A stretch of 49,399 nt of DNA from Rhodobacterales bacterium (GTDB taxonomy: Bacteria; Pseudomonadota; Alphaproteobacteria; Rhodobacterales; Rhodobacteraceae): NCBI GenBank assembly GCA_013297695.1, contig JAAFHX010000005.1, positions 1 to 49,399 on the forward strand, written 5' to 3'. A program made the position numbers and the translations under genes. Below are positions 40,819 to 49,399 of the stretch, piece after piece. Numbering within the stretch: position 1 is the first letter of the stretch; the number at the start of each line of letters is the position of its first letter. The notes under the pieces are model-generated. The model was not told where the DNA came from. It saw only the letters and a program-made list of their open reading frames with translations, and made no database searches.

Positions 40819-41985
40819 ATGAAAGTTGCTGTTGCAGGACTGGGTTATGTAGGGCTTTCGAACGCCGTTCTTCTGGCGCAAAAGCATGAAGTCCGCGCCC
40901 TGGATATCTTTGCGCCAAGGGTCGAGATGATCCGGGCGCGACGCTCGCCCATCGTCGATGCCGAGATCGAGCGCTTTCTGGCCGAACGCGAGTTGAACCT
41001 GATGGCAACGCTGGACCCGGTCGAGGCCTATGGCGAGGCCGAATACGTCATCGTTGCAACCCCGACCAACTATGACCCGGCAACGAACCATTTCGATACA
41101 TCTTCGGTCGAGGCGGTGGTGCACGAGGTCAACCGGATCAATCCGGCGGCAACCATCGTGGTGAAATCGACGATCCCGGTCGGCTTCATCGCCCGCCTGC
41201 GCGAGGAGACGGGCTATACCAATGTCCTGTTCTCGCCCGAGTTCCTGCGCGAGGGGCGGGCCCTGTACGACAACCTGCACCCGTCGCGCATCGTGGTGGG
41301 CGAAGACTCGGACCGCGCGCGGACCTTTGCCGCGCTGCTTCAGGACTGTGCGGTCAAGCAGGATATCCCGACGCTGTTCACCGGCCCGGGCGAGGCCGAG
41401 GCGATCAAGCTGTTCGCCAATACCTACCTTGCGATGCGGGTCGCCTTCTTCAACGAACTGGACAGCTATGCGCTGTCCTTCGGTCTGGACTCGCGCGAGA
41501 TCATCGACGGGGTCTGCCTTGATCCGCGCGTGGGGGCGCATTACAACAACCCGTCCTTCGGCTATGGCGGGTATTGCCTGCCCAAGGATACGCGGCAGTT
41601 GCTGGCGAACTATTCCGAAGTGCCGCAGAACCTGATCCGCGCCATTGTCGAGGCGAACAGCACGCGCAAGGATTTCATCGCGAACCAGATTCTGGCGCGC
41701 CGCCCGAAAACGGTCGGCATCTATCGGCTGACGATGAAGGCGGGGTCCGACAACTTCCGCGACAGTTCGATCCAGGGGATCATGAAGCGGATCAAGGCCA
41801 AGGGCATCGCAGTGACGGTCTATGAACCGCAACTGAAGGACGACAGCTTCTTCAACTCGCCAGTCGAGCGCGATCTAGCCGCGTTCAAGGCGCAGTCGGA
41901 TGTGATCGTGGCGAACCGCCTGACCGAAGAGTTGGGCGATGTGGTGGACAAGGTGTTTACCCGCGACCTGTTCGGGGCCGACTAA
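40819..41985 (+). CDS. ugd: UDP-glucose 6-dehydrogenase (388-residue, enterobacterial-type)
   Basis: Oxidises UDP-glucose to UDP-glucuronate for surface polysaccharides. The protein begins [19 protein letters not shown]. It has [10 protein letters not shown] near residue 114, [20 protein letters not shown] near 137 and the catalytic cysteine in [11 protein letters not shown] near 252. Length 388 and many blocks, such as GVCLDPR and [15 protein letters not shown], closely resemble the short Escherichia coli-type enzyme as I remember it. The longer form common in Alphaproteobacteria is about 435 residues. It follows rfbA after 136 bases and has its own Shine-Dalgarno. Confidence 0.95.
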   Translation: MKVAVAGLGYVGLSNAVLLAQKHEVRALDIFAPRVEMIRARRSPIVDAEIERFLAERELNLMATLDPVEAYGEAEYVIVATPTNYDPATNHFDTSSVEAVVHEVNRINPAATIVVKSTIPVGFIARLREETGYTNVLFSPEFLREGRALYDNLHPSRIVVGEDSDRARTFAALLQDCAVKQDIPTLFTGPGEAEAIKLFANTYLAMRVAFFNELDSYALSFGLDSREIIDGVCLDPRVGAHYNNPSFGYGGYCLPKDTRQLLANYSEVPQNLIRAIVEANSTRKDFIANQILARRPKTVGIYRLTMKAGSDNFRDSSIQGIMKRIKAKGIAVTVYEPQLKDDSFFNSPVERDLAAFKAQSDVIVANRLTEELGDVVDKVFTRDLFGAD

Positions 41986-41990
41986 GCCGC

Positions 41991-42009
41991 GAATTTTCTA
42001 CGAAAATTC
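41991..42009. repeat. palindrome GAATTTTC-TAC-GAAAATTC after ugd
   Basis: Perfect 8-base arms with a three-base centre, six bases after the ugd stop and in the convergent spacer with tldD. It shares its arms with 33005-33023. Here it could act as a bidirectional terminator-like stem. The copy inside a coding region argues for another or additional role. The rest of the 168-base spacer shows nothing I can assign. Confidence 0.7.
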
Positions 42010-42153
42010 AAGAAGAAGGCAGTTCGGTGGCAGGTTTGGCCGGACTGTCAACCCTGTGGCACGGTCTTGAAACCGCTGATCGCCGCAGCATGGAAGGTGA
42101 GCAAGGGCCCGCGGTGCGCGGCGCGGGCGATCCGCCGCGCGCCGTGCTGCGGA

Positions 42154-43575
<1,422 letters not shown>

Positions 43576-43745
43576 GGCGGAAATGTCCTTGGTGCGGGTC
43601 TGCGGCGTTGATATGCCGCAATCGTTTCGCTTGTGGCCTCGGCCCTAATATGGTTTCACGAGGTCCGGAAACAACCGGATTCCGGCCTTGATCGGGCCGA
43701 AGACCGGCAAGCGGCGCAAAGCCGCCTCGGGAACGGGATGGACAG

Positions 43746-44642
43746 ATGCGAATGACGATACGATCCGGCCTTCTTTCTGTGCTCGCCATGGTCGGCGCGG
43801 CAGGTGCGGCGCTTGCTCAGGATGCGGCACCGGCCATCATCGGCAGGCCGGTGAACGGGCTGATGGGGTTCCAGCCTGCGGCGACCGAACTTGCCCGTGA
43901 CCAGCAGGGGCTGGATCACATGCTGCTGATCATCTGCGTGGTGATCGTTCTGTTTGTCTCGGCGCTGCTGGTCGTCGCGATGCTGCGCTTCAACAAGACC
44001 CGCAACCCGGTTCCCGCAAAGTTCACCCACAACTCTCCGCTGGAAATCACCTGGACGGTGGTTCCCATCGTGATCCTGGTGTTCATCGGGGCGTTTTCGC
44101 TGCCCGTGCTGTTCAAGCAGCAGGAAATCCCCAAGGGCGACATCACCATCAAGGTGACCGGCAACCAGTGGTACTGGAACTACGAATATGTCGATGACGG
44201 CTTTGCCTTTGACAGCTTCATGATCGGTTCACCGCCCACGGGGGGCGACTATCGGCTGACGCCCGAGGTGGAAAAGCAGCTGGTCGAGGCGGGTTACAGC
44301 CGCGACGAATTCCTGCTTGCCACCGATACGGCCATCGTGATCCCGGTCGGCAAGACCATCGTGATGCAGCTTACCGGGGCCGACGTGATCCATTCGTGGA
44401 CCATTCCGGCCTTTGCGGTCAAGCAGGATGCGGTTCCGGGCAGGCTGGCGCAGCTTTGGTTCAAGCCCGAAAAGGAAGGTATCTTCTTTGGCCAGTGTTC
44501 CGAACTGTGCGGGATCGCCCATGCCTACATGCCAATCACGGTCAAGGTGGTCAGCGAGGCGGAATATGCGACCTGGCTGAAGGGTGCCAAGGCGGAATAT
44601 GCCGGCGACATGCCTGCCGTGCAGGTTGCCGCGACCGAATGA
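43746..44642 (+). CDS. ctaC: cytochrome c oxidase subunit II
   Basis: Subunit of the aa3-type terminal oxidase that takes electrons from cytochrome c through its CuA centre. The 298-residue precursor has a signal peptide cleaved near ALA-Q at residue 25, two membrane helices (about 58-80 and 98-120), and a periplasmic cupredoxin domain. CuA ligands are visible in [10 protein letters not shown] and [14 protein letters not shown]. The start is 43746 or 43752. It is the first gene of the ctaC-ctaB-orf-ctaG-ctaE-surf1 operon; subunit I (ctaD) must lie elsewhere. Confidence 0.96.
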   Translation: MRMTIRSGLLSVLAMVGAAGAALAQDAAPAIIGRPVNGLMGFQPAATELARDQQGLDHMLLIICVVIVLFVSALLVVAMLRFNKTRNPVPAKFTHNSPLEITWTVVPIVILVFIGAFSLPVLFKQQEIPKGDITIKVTGNQWYWNYEYVDDGFAFDSFMIGSPPTGGDYRLTPEVEKQLVEAGYSRDEFLLATDTAIVIPVGKTIVMQLTGADVIHSWTIPAFAVKQDAVPGRLAQLWFKPEKEGIFFGQCSELCGIAHAYMPITVKVVSEAEYATWLKGAKAEYAGDMPAVQVAATE

Positions 44643-44714
44643 CGTGATGGGTCAGGTGGCGTTTCGGGGGCGGCGGTGGCCGCCCCTGTCTGTCACGGCC
44701 CCCGGAGACGACGA

Positions 44715-45662
44715 ATGACCGATACGACCACCTTCAAGCCTGCCACACTGCCTCAGGCGGGCGAGGCCGGTTTCGGCGATTATGTCGCGCTGCTGAAACC
44801 GCGCGTGATGTCGCTGGTGGTCTTTACCGCGCTGGTGGGTCTGCTGGTGGCTCCGGTGCCGGTCCACCCGTTCGTGGGTCTGGCCGCGATCCTGTTCATC
44901 GCGCTTGGCGCGGGGGCTTCGGGCGCACTGAACATGTGGTGGGATGCCGATATCGATGCCGTGATGCGGCGGACGGCAAAGCGGCCGGTGCCTTCGGGGC
45001 GGGTCGCCCCGGGTGAGGCGCTTGGCCTGGGGCTGGCGCTGTCGGGGATCGCGGTGGTGATGCTGTGGCTCGCGGCGAACGCCGTTGCGGCCGGGCTGCT
45101 GGCCTTCACGATCTTTTTCTACGCCGTGGTCTATTCGATGTGGCTGAAGCGCAGCACGCCGCAGAACATCGTGATCGGCGGCGCTGCGGGGGCCTTTCCA
45201 CCCATGATCGGGTGGGCTGTGGCCACCGGAGGCGTGTCGCTGGAAAGCCTGCTGATGTTCGCACTGATCTTCATGTGGACGCCGCCGCATTTCTGGGCAT
45301 TGGCGCTGTTCATGAAGGAAGACTACCACAAGGCCGGGGTGCCGATGCTGACCGTCACGCACGGACGCCGCGCGACACGGGTGCATGTCCTTGTCTATAC
45401 GCTGCTGCTGGTACCGGTGGCCGTGGGGATAGGCTTTACCCAGATCGGCGGCCCGGTCTATCTGGCGGTGTCCATCGCGCTGAACGCCGCGTTCGTCGTC
45501 GGGGCTTGGCGCATCTGGCGGCGCGACGAGGTGCAGGCCGAGGCTGACAGCTATGCGGTCGAAAAACGGGTCTTCCGCTTTTCGCTGTGGTACCTGTTCC
45601 TGCTGTTCGGCGCGCTGCTGGTCGAGCGCGCCCTGCAGAATTTCGGTCTGGGAGGCTGGTGA
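44715..45662 (+). CDS. ctaB: protohaem IX farnesyltransferase (haem O synthase)
   Basis: Adds a farnesyl group to haem b to make haem O, precursor of the haem A used by the oxidase. The 315-residue polytopic protein has the prenyltransferase motif [19 protein letters not shown] near residue 75, [24 protein letters not shown] near 140 and a second Asp-containing loop around [14 protein letters not shown]. The ATG at 44715 gives the usual cytoplasmic N-terminus ending [16 protein letters not shown]. It is followed one base later by the small ORF. Confidence 0.96.
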   Translation: MTDTTTFKPATLPQAGEAGFGDYVALLKPRVMSLVVFTALVGLLVAPVPVHPFVGLAAILFIALGAGASGALNMWWDADIDAVMRRTAKRPVPSGRVAPGEALGLGLALSGIAVVMLWLAANAVAAGLLAFTIFFYAVVYSMWLKRSTPQNIVIGGAAGAFPPMIGWAVATGGVSLESLLMFALIFMWTPPHFWALALFMKEDYHKAGVPMLTVTHGRRATRVHVLVYTLLLVPVAVGIGFTQIGGPVYLAVSIALNAAFVVGAWRIWRRDEVQAEADSYAVEKRVFRFSLWYLFLLFGALLVERALQNFGLGGW

Positions 45663-45663
45663 G

Positions 45664-45843
45664 ATGTCGTTTCCACCTGAACACGAGATTTTCCGCCGCC
45701 GCTTTGGCCGCAATCTGGGGCTGGGCCTGACGCTGGCCGCCTTTGTTCTCCTTGTATTCGGGCTGACGGTGGTCAAGGTGACGCAGGTGGGTCACATGCT
45801 GGCTGCAGAAAAGGCAGCGACCGCAGCGGGCAAGGCTCCATGA
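45664..45843 (+). CDS. small single-helix membrane protein of the oxidase operon
   Basis: Protein of 59 residues: a charged N-terminus [17 protein letters not shown], one membrane helix (about 18-41, [21 protein letters not shown]) and an Ala/Lys tail. A short ORF in this position between ctaB and ctaG is common in Alphaproteobacteria and is sometimes named CoxF. I infer a role in oxidase assembly or stability from position only. It begins one base after ctaB and its stop overlaps the ctaG start by four bases, so it is certainly translated with its neighbours. Confidence 0.85.
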   Translation: MSFPPEHEIFRRRFGRNLGLGLTLAAFVLLVFGLTVVKVTQVGHMLAAEKAATAAGKAP

Positions 45844-46430
45844 ATTCCCCGTGGCGCAATCTGAGCGGCGTGAACCGCACGGCGGCAAAGCTGGGGCTCG
45901 TGGCAGTCACGATGCTGTCGCTGTCGTTTGCGGCGGTTCCGTTCTACAGTTGGTTCTGTCGGGTGACGGGATACGCCGGTGCCACATCCGTGGCCGCCGC
46001 AGCGCCGGGCGAAATTCTGGACCGGACGGTGGAAGTGCGCTTTGACGCATCGCTGGAGCGGGGCATGCCCTGGACCTTCCGCCCGATGCAGCGGTCCATG
46101 ACGATCCGGCTGGGTGAGACGGGCCTGGCCTTCTATGAGGCGCACAACCCGACCGACCGGCCGGTGGCGGGGATTGCCAGCTACAATGTCTCGCCCGATC
46201 AGGCGGGCGGGTACTTTACCAAGATCCACTGTTTCTGCTTCGACATGCAGGTTCTTGCCCCCGGCGAGACCGTGCAGATGCCGGTTACCTTCTATGTCGA
46301 TCCGGCGATCCTGCAGGACGACGAAGGGCGATACCTGCAGGAAATCACCCTGTCCTACACCTTTCACGAGGCGCCCCTGCCGGAAACGCAGGCGGCGCTT
46401 GCCCCGAAGCGGGACGCCACCTTAAACTGA
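45840..46430 (+). CDS. ctaG: cytochrome c oxidase copper assembly protein CtaG (Cox11)
   Basis: Delivers copper to the CuB site of subunit I. The 196-residue protein has a short cytoplasmic tail, one membrane helix (about 16-36) ending in [15 protein letters not shown], and a periplasmic immunoglobulin-like domain. The copper-binding CFCF motif sits in [16 protein letters not shown] near residue 130; a further cysteine lies near the helix end, as in Cox11. It overlaps the small upstream ORF by four bases. Confidence 0.96.
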   Translation: MNSPWRNLSGVNRTAAKLGLVAVTMLSLSFAAVPFYSWFCRVTGYAGATSVAAAAPGEILDRTVEVRFDASLERGMPWTFRPMQRSMTIRLGETGLAFYEAHNPTDRPVAGIASYNVSPDQAGGYFTKIHCFCFDMQVLAPGETVQMPVTFYVDPAILQDDEGRYLQEITLSYTFHEAPLPETQAALAPKRDATLN

Positions 46431-46487
46431 GCCAAAGCCCTGCACAGCGCGGCAGCGGGCAGCAGGAACACGAGGGAACGCCGAACC

Positions 46488-47288
46488 ATGGCCCACGCCA
46501 AGAACCACGACTACCACATCCTTCCGCCGTCGCTCTGGCCGTTGCTTGCGGCTGTCGGGGCTTTCGTGATGCTGTTCGGTGCCGTGCTGTGGATGCACGG
46601 GTCCGGACCGTGGATGGGCCTGATGGGTCTGGTGCTGGTGTTGTATGTGATGTTCGGCTGGTGGTCCGAAATGGTGACCGAAAGCCGTGTCGGCGATCAC
46701 ACGCCGGTGGTGGTGATCGGCCTGCGTTATGGGTTCCTGCTGTTCATCATGTCTGAGGTGATGTTCTTTGCGGCCTGGTTCTGGACCTTCTTCAAGCATG
46801 CGCTGTATCCGATGGGTCCGCTCAGCCCGATCCAGGACGGGGTCTGGCCGCCTGCAGGGATCGAAACCTTCGATCCCTGGCACCTGCCGATCATCAACAC
46901 GCTGATCCTTCTGTGCTCGGGTGCTGCAGCGACCTGGGCGCACCACGCGCTTGTGCACGAGAACAACCGCAAGGACCTGAAGACCGGCCTGATGCTGGCC
47001 ATCGGTCTGGGTGTGCTGTTCACGATCTTTCAGGCCTATGAATACAGCCACGCGGCTTTCGGCTTTGCGGGCAACATCTATGGCGCAAGCTTCTTCATGG
47101 CGACGGGGTTCCACGGTTTTCACGTCATCATCGGCACGATCTTCCTGACCGTCTGCCTGCTGCGGGCCTATGCCGGGGACTTTACGCCGAACAAGCACGT
47201 CGGGTTCGAGGCCGCCGCCTGGTACTGGCACTTCGTCGATGTGGTCTGGCTGTTCCTTTTTGCCGCGATCTATGTCTGGGGGCAGTGA
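46488..47288 (+). CDS. ctaE: cytochrome c oxidase subunit III
   Basis: Membrane subunit that stabilises subunit I and supports proton uptake. The 266-residue protein has seven predicted helices. It includes [19 protein letters not shown] near residue 86 with the conserved glutamate, [34 protein letters not shown] and the end [12 protein letters not shown]. The ATG at 46488 gives the typical start [17 protein letters not shown]. It lies 57 bases after ctaG. Confidence 0.97.
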   Translation: MAHAKNHDYHILPPSLWPLLAAVGAFVMLFGAVLWMHGSGPWMGLMGLVLVLYVMFGWWSEMVTESRVGDHTPVVVIGLRYGFLLFIMSEVMFFAAWFWTFFKHALYPMGPLSPIQDGVWPPAGIETFDPWHLPIINTLILLCSGAAATWAHHALVHENNRKDLKTGLMLAIGLGVLFTIFQAYEYSHAAFGFAGNIYGASFFMATGFHGFHVIIGTIFLTVCLLRAYAGDFTPNKHVGFEAAAWYWHFVDVVWLFLFAAIYVWGQ

Positions 47289-47357
47289 CCCCAGACGCGC
47301 GTTCTGCAGGGCTGGCGCGACGGATCGTCCCGGACCGGGCGCCTGAAGGGTTTTGTC

Positions 47358-48029
47358 ATGAGCCGCCGTTACCTTGCGCCGATCCTGTTCGGCCTGATCG
47401 GGGTCGCGATTCTGGTCGGGCTGGGGGTCTGGCAGCTTCAGCGCCTCGCGTGGAAGCAGGGCGTGCTGGCCGACATCGCCGCGCGGTTGAACGACGCGCC
47501 CGTTCCGCTGCCTGCGGCACCCGATCCGGCAGCGGACCGTTACCTGCCGGTGCAGGTGACCGGGCGCTTTACCGGCGAAGACCTGGATGTCCTTGCCAGC
47601 CGCAAGGACAACGGGGCCGGGTTCCGCGTCATCGCCGCCTTCGAGACGGCGGAAGGTCGGCGCATCCTCATCGACCGTGGATTTGTCACCGAAGAGGCAC
47701 GCGGATTGCCGCGCATGGCAGAGGCCGAGACGGTCATCGGCACCCTGAACTGGCCGAAAGAGCGTGACAGCTTCACCCCGCCGCCGGACCCTGCCGCCGG
47801 CATGTGGTTTGCCCGCGACGTCCCTGCCATGGCCGAGGCGCTGCGGACCGAACCGGTATTGGTTGTTGCCCGCAGCGATACCGGCGACGGGATCGAGCCG
47901 ATCCCTGTCGGCACCGAGGGCATTCCGAACGATCACCTGCAATACGCGATCACATGGTTTTCCCTTGCAGTTGTCTGGCTGGGGATGACAGGACTGCTGC
48001 TCTGGCGTATCAGGCGTCGGATCGACTGA
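47358..48029 (+). CDS. surf1: SURF1 family cytochrome oxidase assembly protein
   Basis: Assists haem a insertion into subunit I. The 223-residue protein has the SURF1 plan of two membrane helices flanking a periplasmic domain. The N-terminal helix runs about 6-24 and leads to LGVWQLQRLAWKQ. The central block is ILIDRGFVTEE, and the closing NDHLQYAITWFSLAVVWLGM forms the second helix at about 194-215. It follows ctaE by 69 bases and precedes thrC by 15. Confidence 0.95.
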   Translation: MSRRYLAPILFGLIGVAILVGLGVWQLQRLAWKQGVLADIAARLNDAPVPLPAAPDPAADRYLPVQVTGRFTGEDLDVLASRKDNGAGFRVIAAFETAEGRRILIDRGFVTEEARGLPRMAEAETVIGTLNWPKERDSFTPPPDPAAGMWFARDVPAMAEALRTEPVLVVARSDTGDGIEPIPVGTEGIPNDHLQYAITWFSLAVVWLGMTGLLLWRIRRRID

Positions 48030-48044
48030 AAAAAGGCACGGACG

Positions 48045-49399
48045 ATGCACTACGTCTCTACCCGCGGCCTGGCACCCGTCCTGACCTTTGACGCGGCGAT
48101 GCGGGCGGGTCTGGCGCGGGATGGCGGGCTTTATGTGCCGGAAGCCGTGCCGGTGCTGCCGCCTTCCGAAATTGCCGCGTTCGCGGGCCTGCCTTACGAG
48201 GACATCGCCTTTCGCGTGATGCGCCCCTATCTGGGCGACAGCTTTGGCGACGACGAATTCCACCGCCTGATTGCCGCAGCTTACGCAGGCTTTGGCCATG
48301 CCGCCCGCGCGCCCCTTGTGCAACTGGGGTCCAACCACTTCCTACTGGAACTGTTCCACGGCCCGACGCTGGCGTTCAAGGATTTCGCCATGCAACTGAT
48401 CGGCCAGTTGTTTCAGGCGACGCTGGCGCGGACGGGGGGCCGGGTGACCATCGTGGGGGCGACCAGCGGCGATACCGGATCGGCGGCGATCGAGGCGTTC
48501 CGGGGGCTGTCGAACGTGGATGTGTTCATCCTGTATCCCCACGGCCGGGTGTCCGAGGTGCAGCGCCGCCAGATGACGACGCCGACCGAGGCCAATGTGC
48601 ACGCCCTGGCGCTGGAAGGTGATTTCGACGATTGCCAGGCCCGCGTGAAGGACATGTTCAACGACTTTGCCTTCCGCGATGCGGTGGGGCTTGCCGGGGT
48701 CAACAGCATCAACTGGGCGCGGGTGCTGGCACAGGTGGTCTATTACTTCTCGTCCGCCGTCAGCCTGGGCGCGCCGCACCGGCCGGTCAGCTTTACCGTG
48801 CCCACCGGGAACTTCGGCGATATCTACGCAGGCGTGATCGCCAAGCGGATGGGCCTGCCGGTGGACAGGCTGGTGATCGCCACCAATCACAACGACATCC
48901 TGCACCGTGCCATGACCTCGGGGGCTTACCAGACCGACGGCGTGCGCCCGTCGATCAGCCCGTCGATGGACATTCAGGTGTCGTCGAACTTTGAACGCGC
49001 GCTGTTCGATGCGCATGGCCGCGATGGTGCTGCGGTGGCGGCACTGATGGCCGACCTGAAATCCGGCGGTTTCCGCATTTCTGCCAATGCGCTGCAGGCA
49101 CTGCGCTCCGATTTCAGCAGCGACCGCTGTTCCGAGGACGAAACCCGCGCCACCATCGCCCGGCTGCGCGAAACCACGGGCGAAATCCTGTGCCCCCATA
49201 CCGCAGTGGGGGTTAAAGTGGCCGAGGATCACCTTGGCCCCACCCCGATGATAACGCTGGCCACCGCCCATCCCGCGAAATTCCCAGATGCGGTCGAGAC
49301 TGCCATCGGCCTGCGCCCCGCCCTGCCGCCGCGCATGGCCGATCTTTATGACCGGCCCGAGCGTCTGACGCGCGTGCCCAATGACCTTGGGGCGATCCA
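48045..49399 (+). CDS. thrC: threonine synthase (partial)
   Basis: PLP-dependent conversion of O-phosphohomoserine to threonine. The first 451 codons are present and the frame is still open at the window end; family members of this type have about 460-480 residues, so little is missing. The PLP lysine is in LFHGPTLAFKDFAMQ near residue 112. VGATSGDTGSAAIEAF, PTGNFGDIYAG and ICPH-like EILCPHTAVGVKVAED also match. The start ATG at 48045 follows the surf1 stop by 15 bases. Linkage of thrC to the oxidase operon is a conserved order in this group. Confidence 0.95.
   Translation, partial: MHYVSTRGLAPVLTFDAAMRAGLARDGGLYVPEAVPVLPPSEIAAFAGLPYEDIAFRVMRPYLGDSFGDDEFHRLIAAAYAGFGHAARAPLVQLGSNHFLLELFHGPTLAFKDFAMQLIGQLFQATLARTGGRVTIVGATSGDTGSAAIEAFRGLSNVDVFILYPHGRVSEVQRRQMTTPTEANVHALALEGDFDDCQARVKDMFNDFAFRDAVGLAGVNSINWARVLAQVVYYFSSAVSLGAPHRPVSFTVPTGNFGDIYAGVIAKRMGLPVDRLVIATNHNDILHRAMTSGAYQTDGVRPSISPSMDIQVSSNFERALFDAHGRDGAAVAALMADLKSGGFRISANALQALRSDFSSDRCSEDETRATIARLRETTGEILCPHTAVGVKVAEDHLGPTPMITLATAHPAKFPDAVETAIGLRPALPPRMADLYDRPERLTRVPNDLGAI

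Overview
The window looks like a chromosomal segment of a high-GC alphaproteobacterium of the order Rhodobacterales (Rhodobacter/Paracoccus relatives). The evidence is the gene content: a class I lysyl-tRNA synthetase, phosphatidylcholine synthase, a ctaC-ctaB-small ORF-ctaG-ctaE-surf1 oxidase operon followed by thrC, pgsA next to moaD-moaE, and a perfect Rhodobacterales-type LexA box. Codons mostly end in G or C. I see no rRNA, tRNA, insertion sequence, integrase cassette or CRISPR array. The genus is inferred from memory of gene orders, not from a search.

Layout. 1-5.9 kb: partial class III alcohol dehydrogenase and a cytochrome c' (both minus), then an SOS-boxed imuB without imuA or dnaE2. 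The end of imuB is tandemly duplicated. It is followed by pgsA-moaD-moaE and a minus-strand MarR-GNAT fusion. 6-14.3 kb: nadD, dacB (PBP4), a probable frameshifted remnant, a TerB-like protein, lysyl-tRNA synthetase, and CHAD, DUF4864, PPOX-fold and SulP transporter genes. 14.3-19.3 kb: an acetate locus, made of an unusually AT-rich leader, acs, a large MHS-type MFS transporter with an extra Ala-rich segment, a strong hairpin and a single-domain response regulator. 19.3-25.9 kb: truA (minus), a ycjX-ycjF pair, and ileS. ileS carries a low-GC mosaic patch in its editing domain and has a possible Ile-containing leader peptide. 26-29.2 kb (minus): DUF484-xerC-pcs and, separately, fsa with a clear terminator. 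29.2-35.6 kb: priA, then a four-gene PotD/PotA/PotB/PotC-like ABC importer. 35.7-42 kb: a DUF2793 spike/tail-fibre-like protein directly in front of rfbC-rfbB-rfbD-rfbA (dTDP-L-rhamnose) and ugd (UDP-glucuronate). 42.1-49.4 kb: tldD (minus), the aa3-type cytochrome oxidase and assembly operon, and a truncated thrC.

Most genes are housekeeping. The observations most worth following are: (1) the DUF2793 spike-like gene beside surface-sugar genes, which resembles the arrangement of gene transfer agent head spikes next to receptor-polysaccharide genes; (2) the mosaic editing domain and possible attenuator of ileS; (3) the extra periplasmic-loop segment in the acs-linked transporter; (4) the LexA-boxed lone imuB with its duplicated 3' end; and (5) several recurrent palindromes that look like genome-wide elements.
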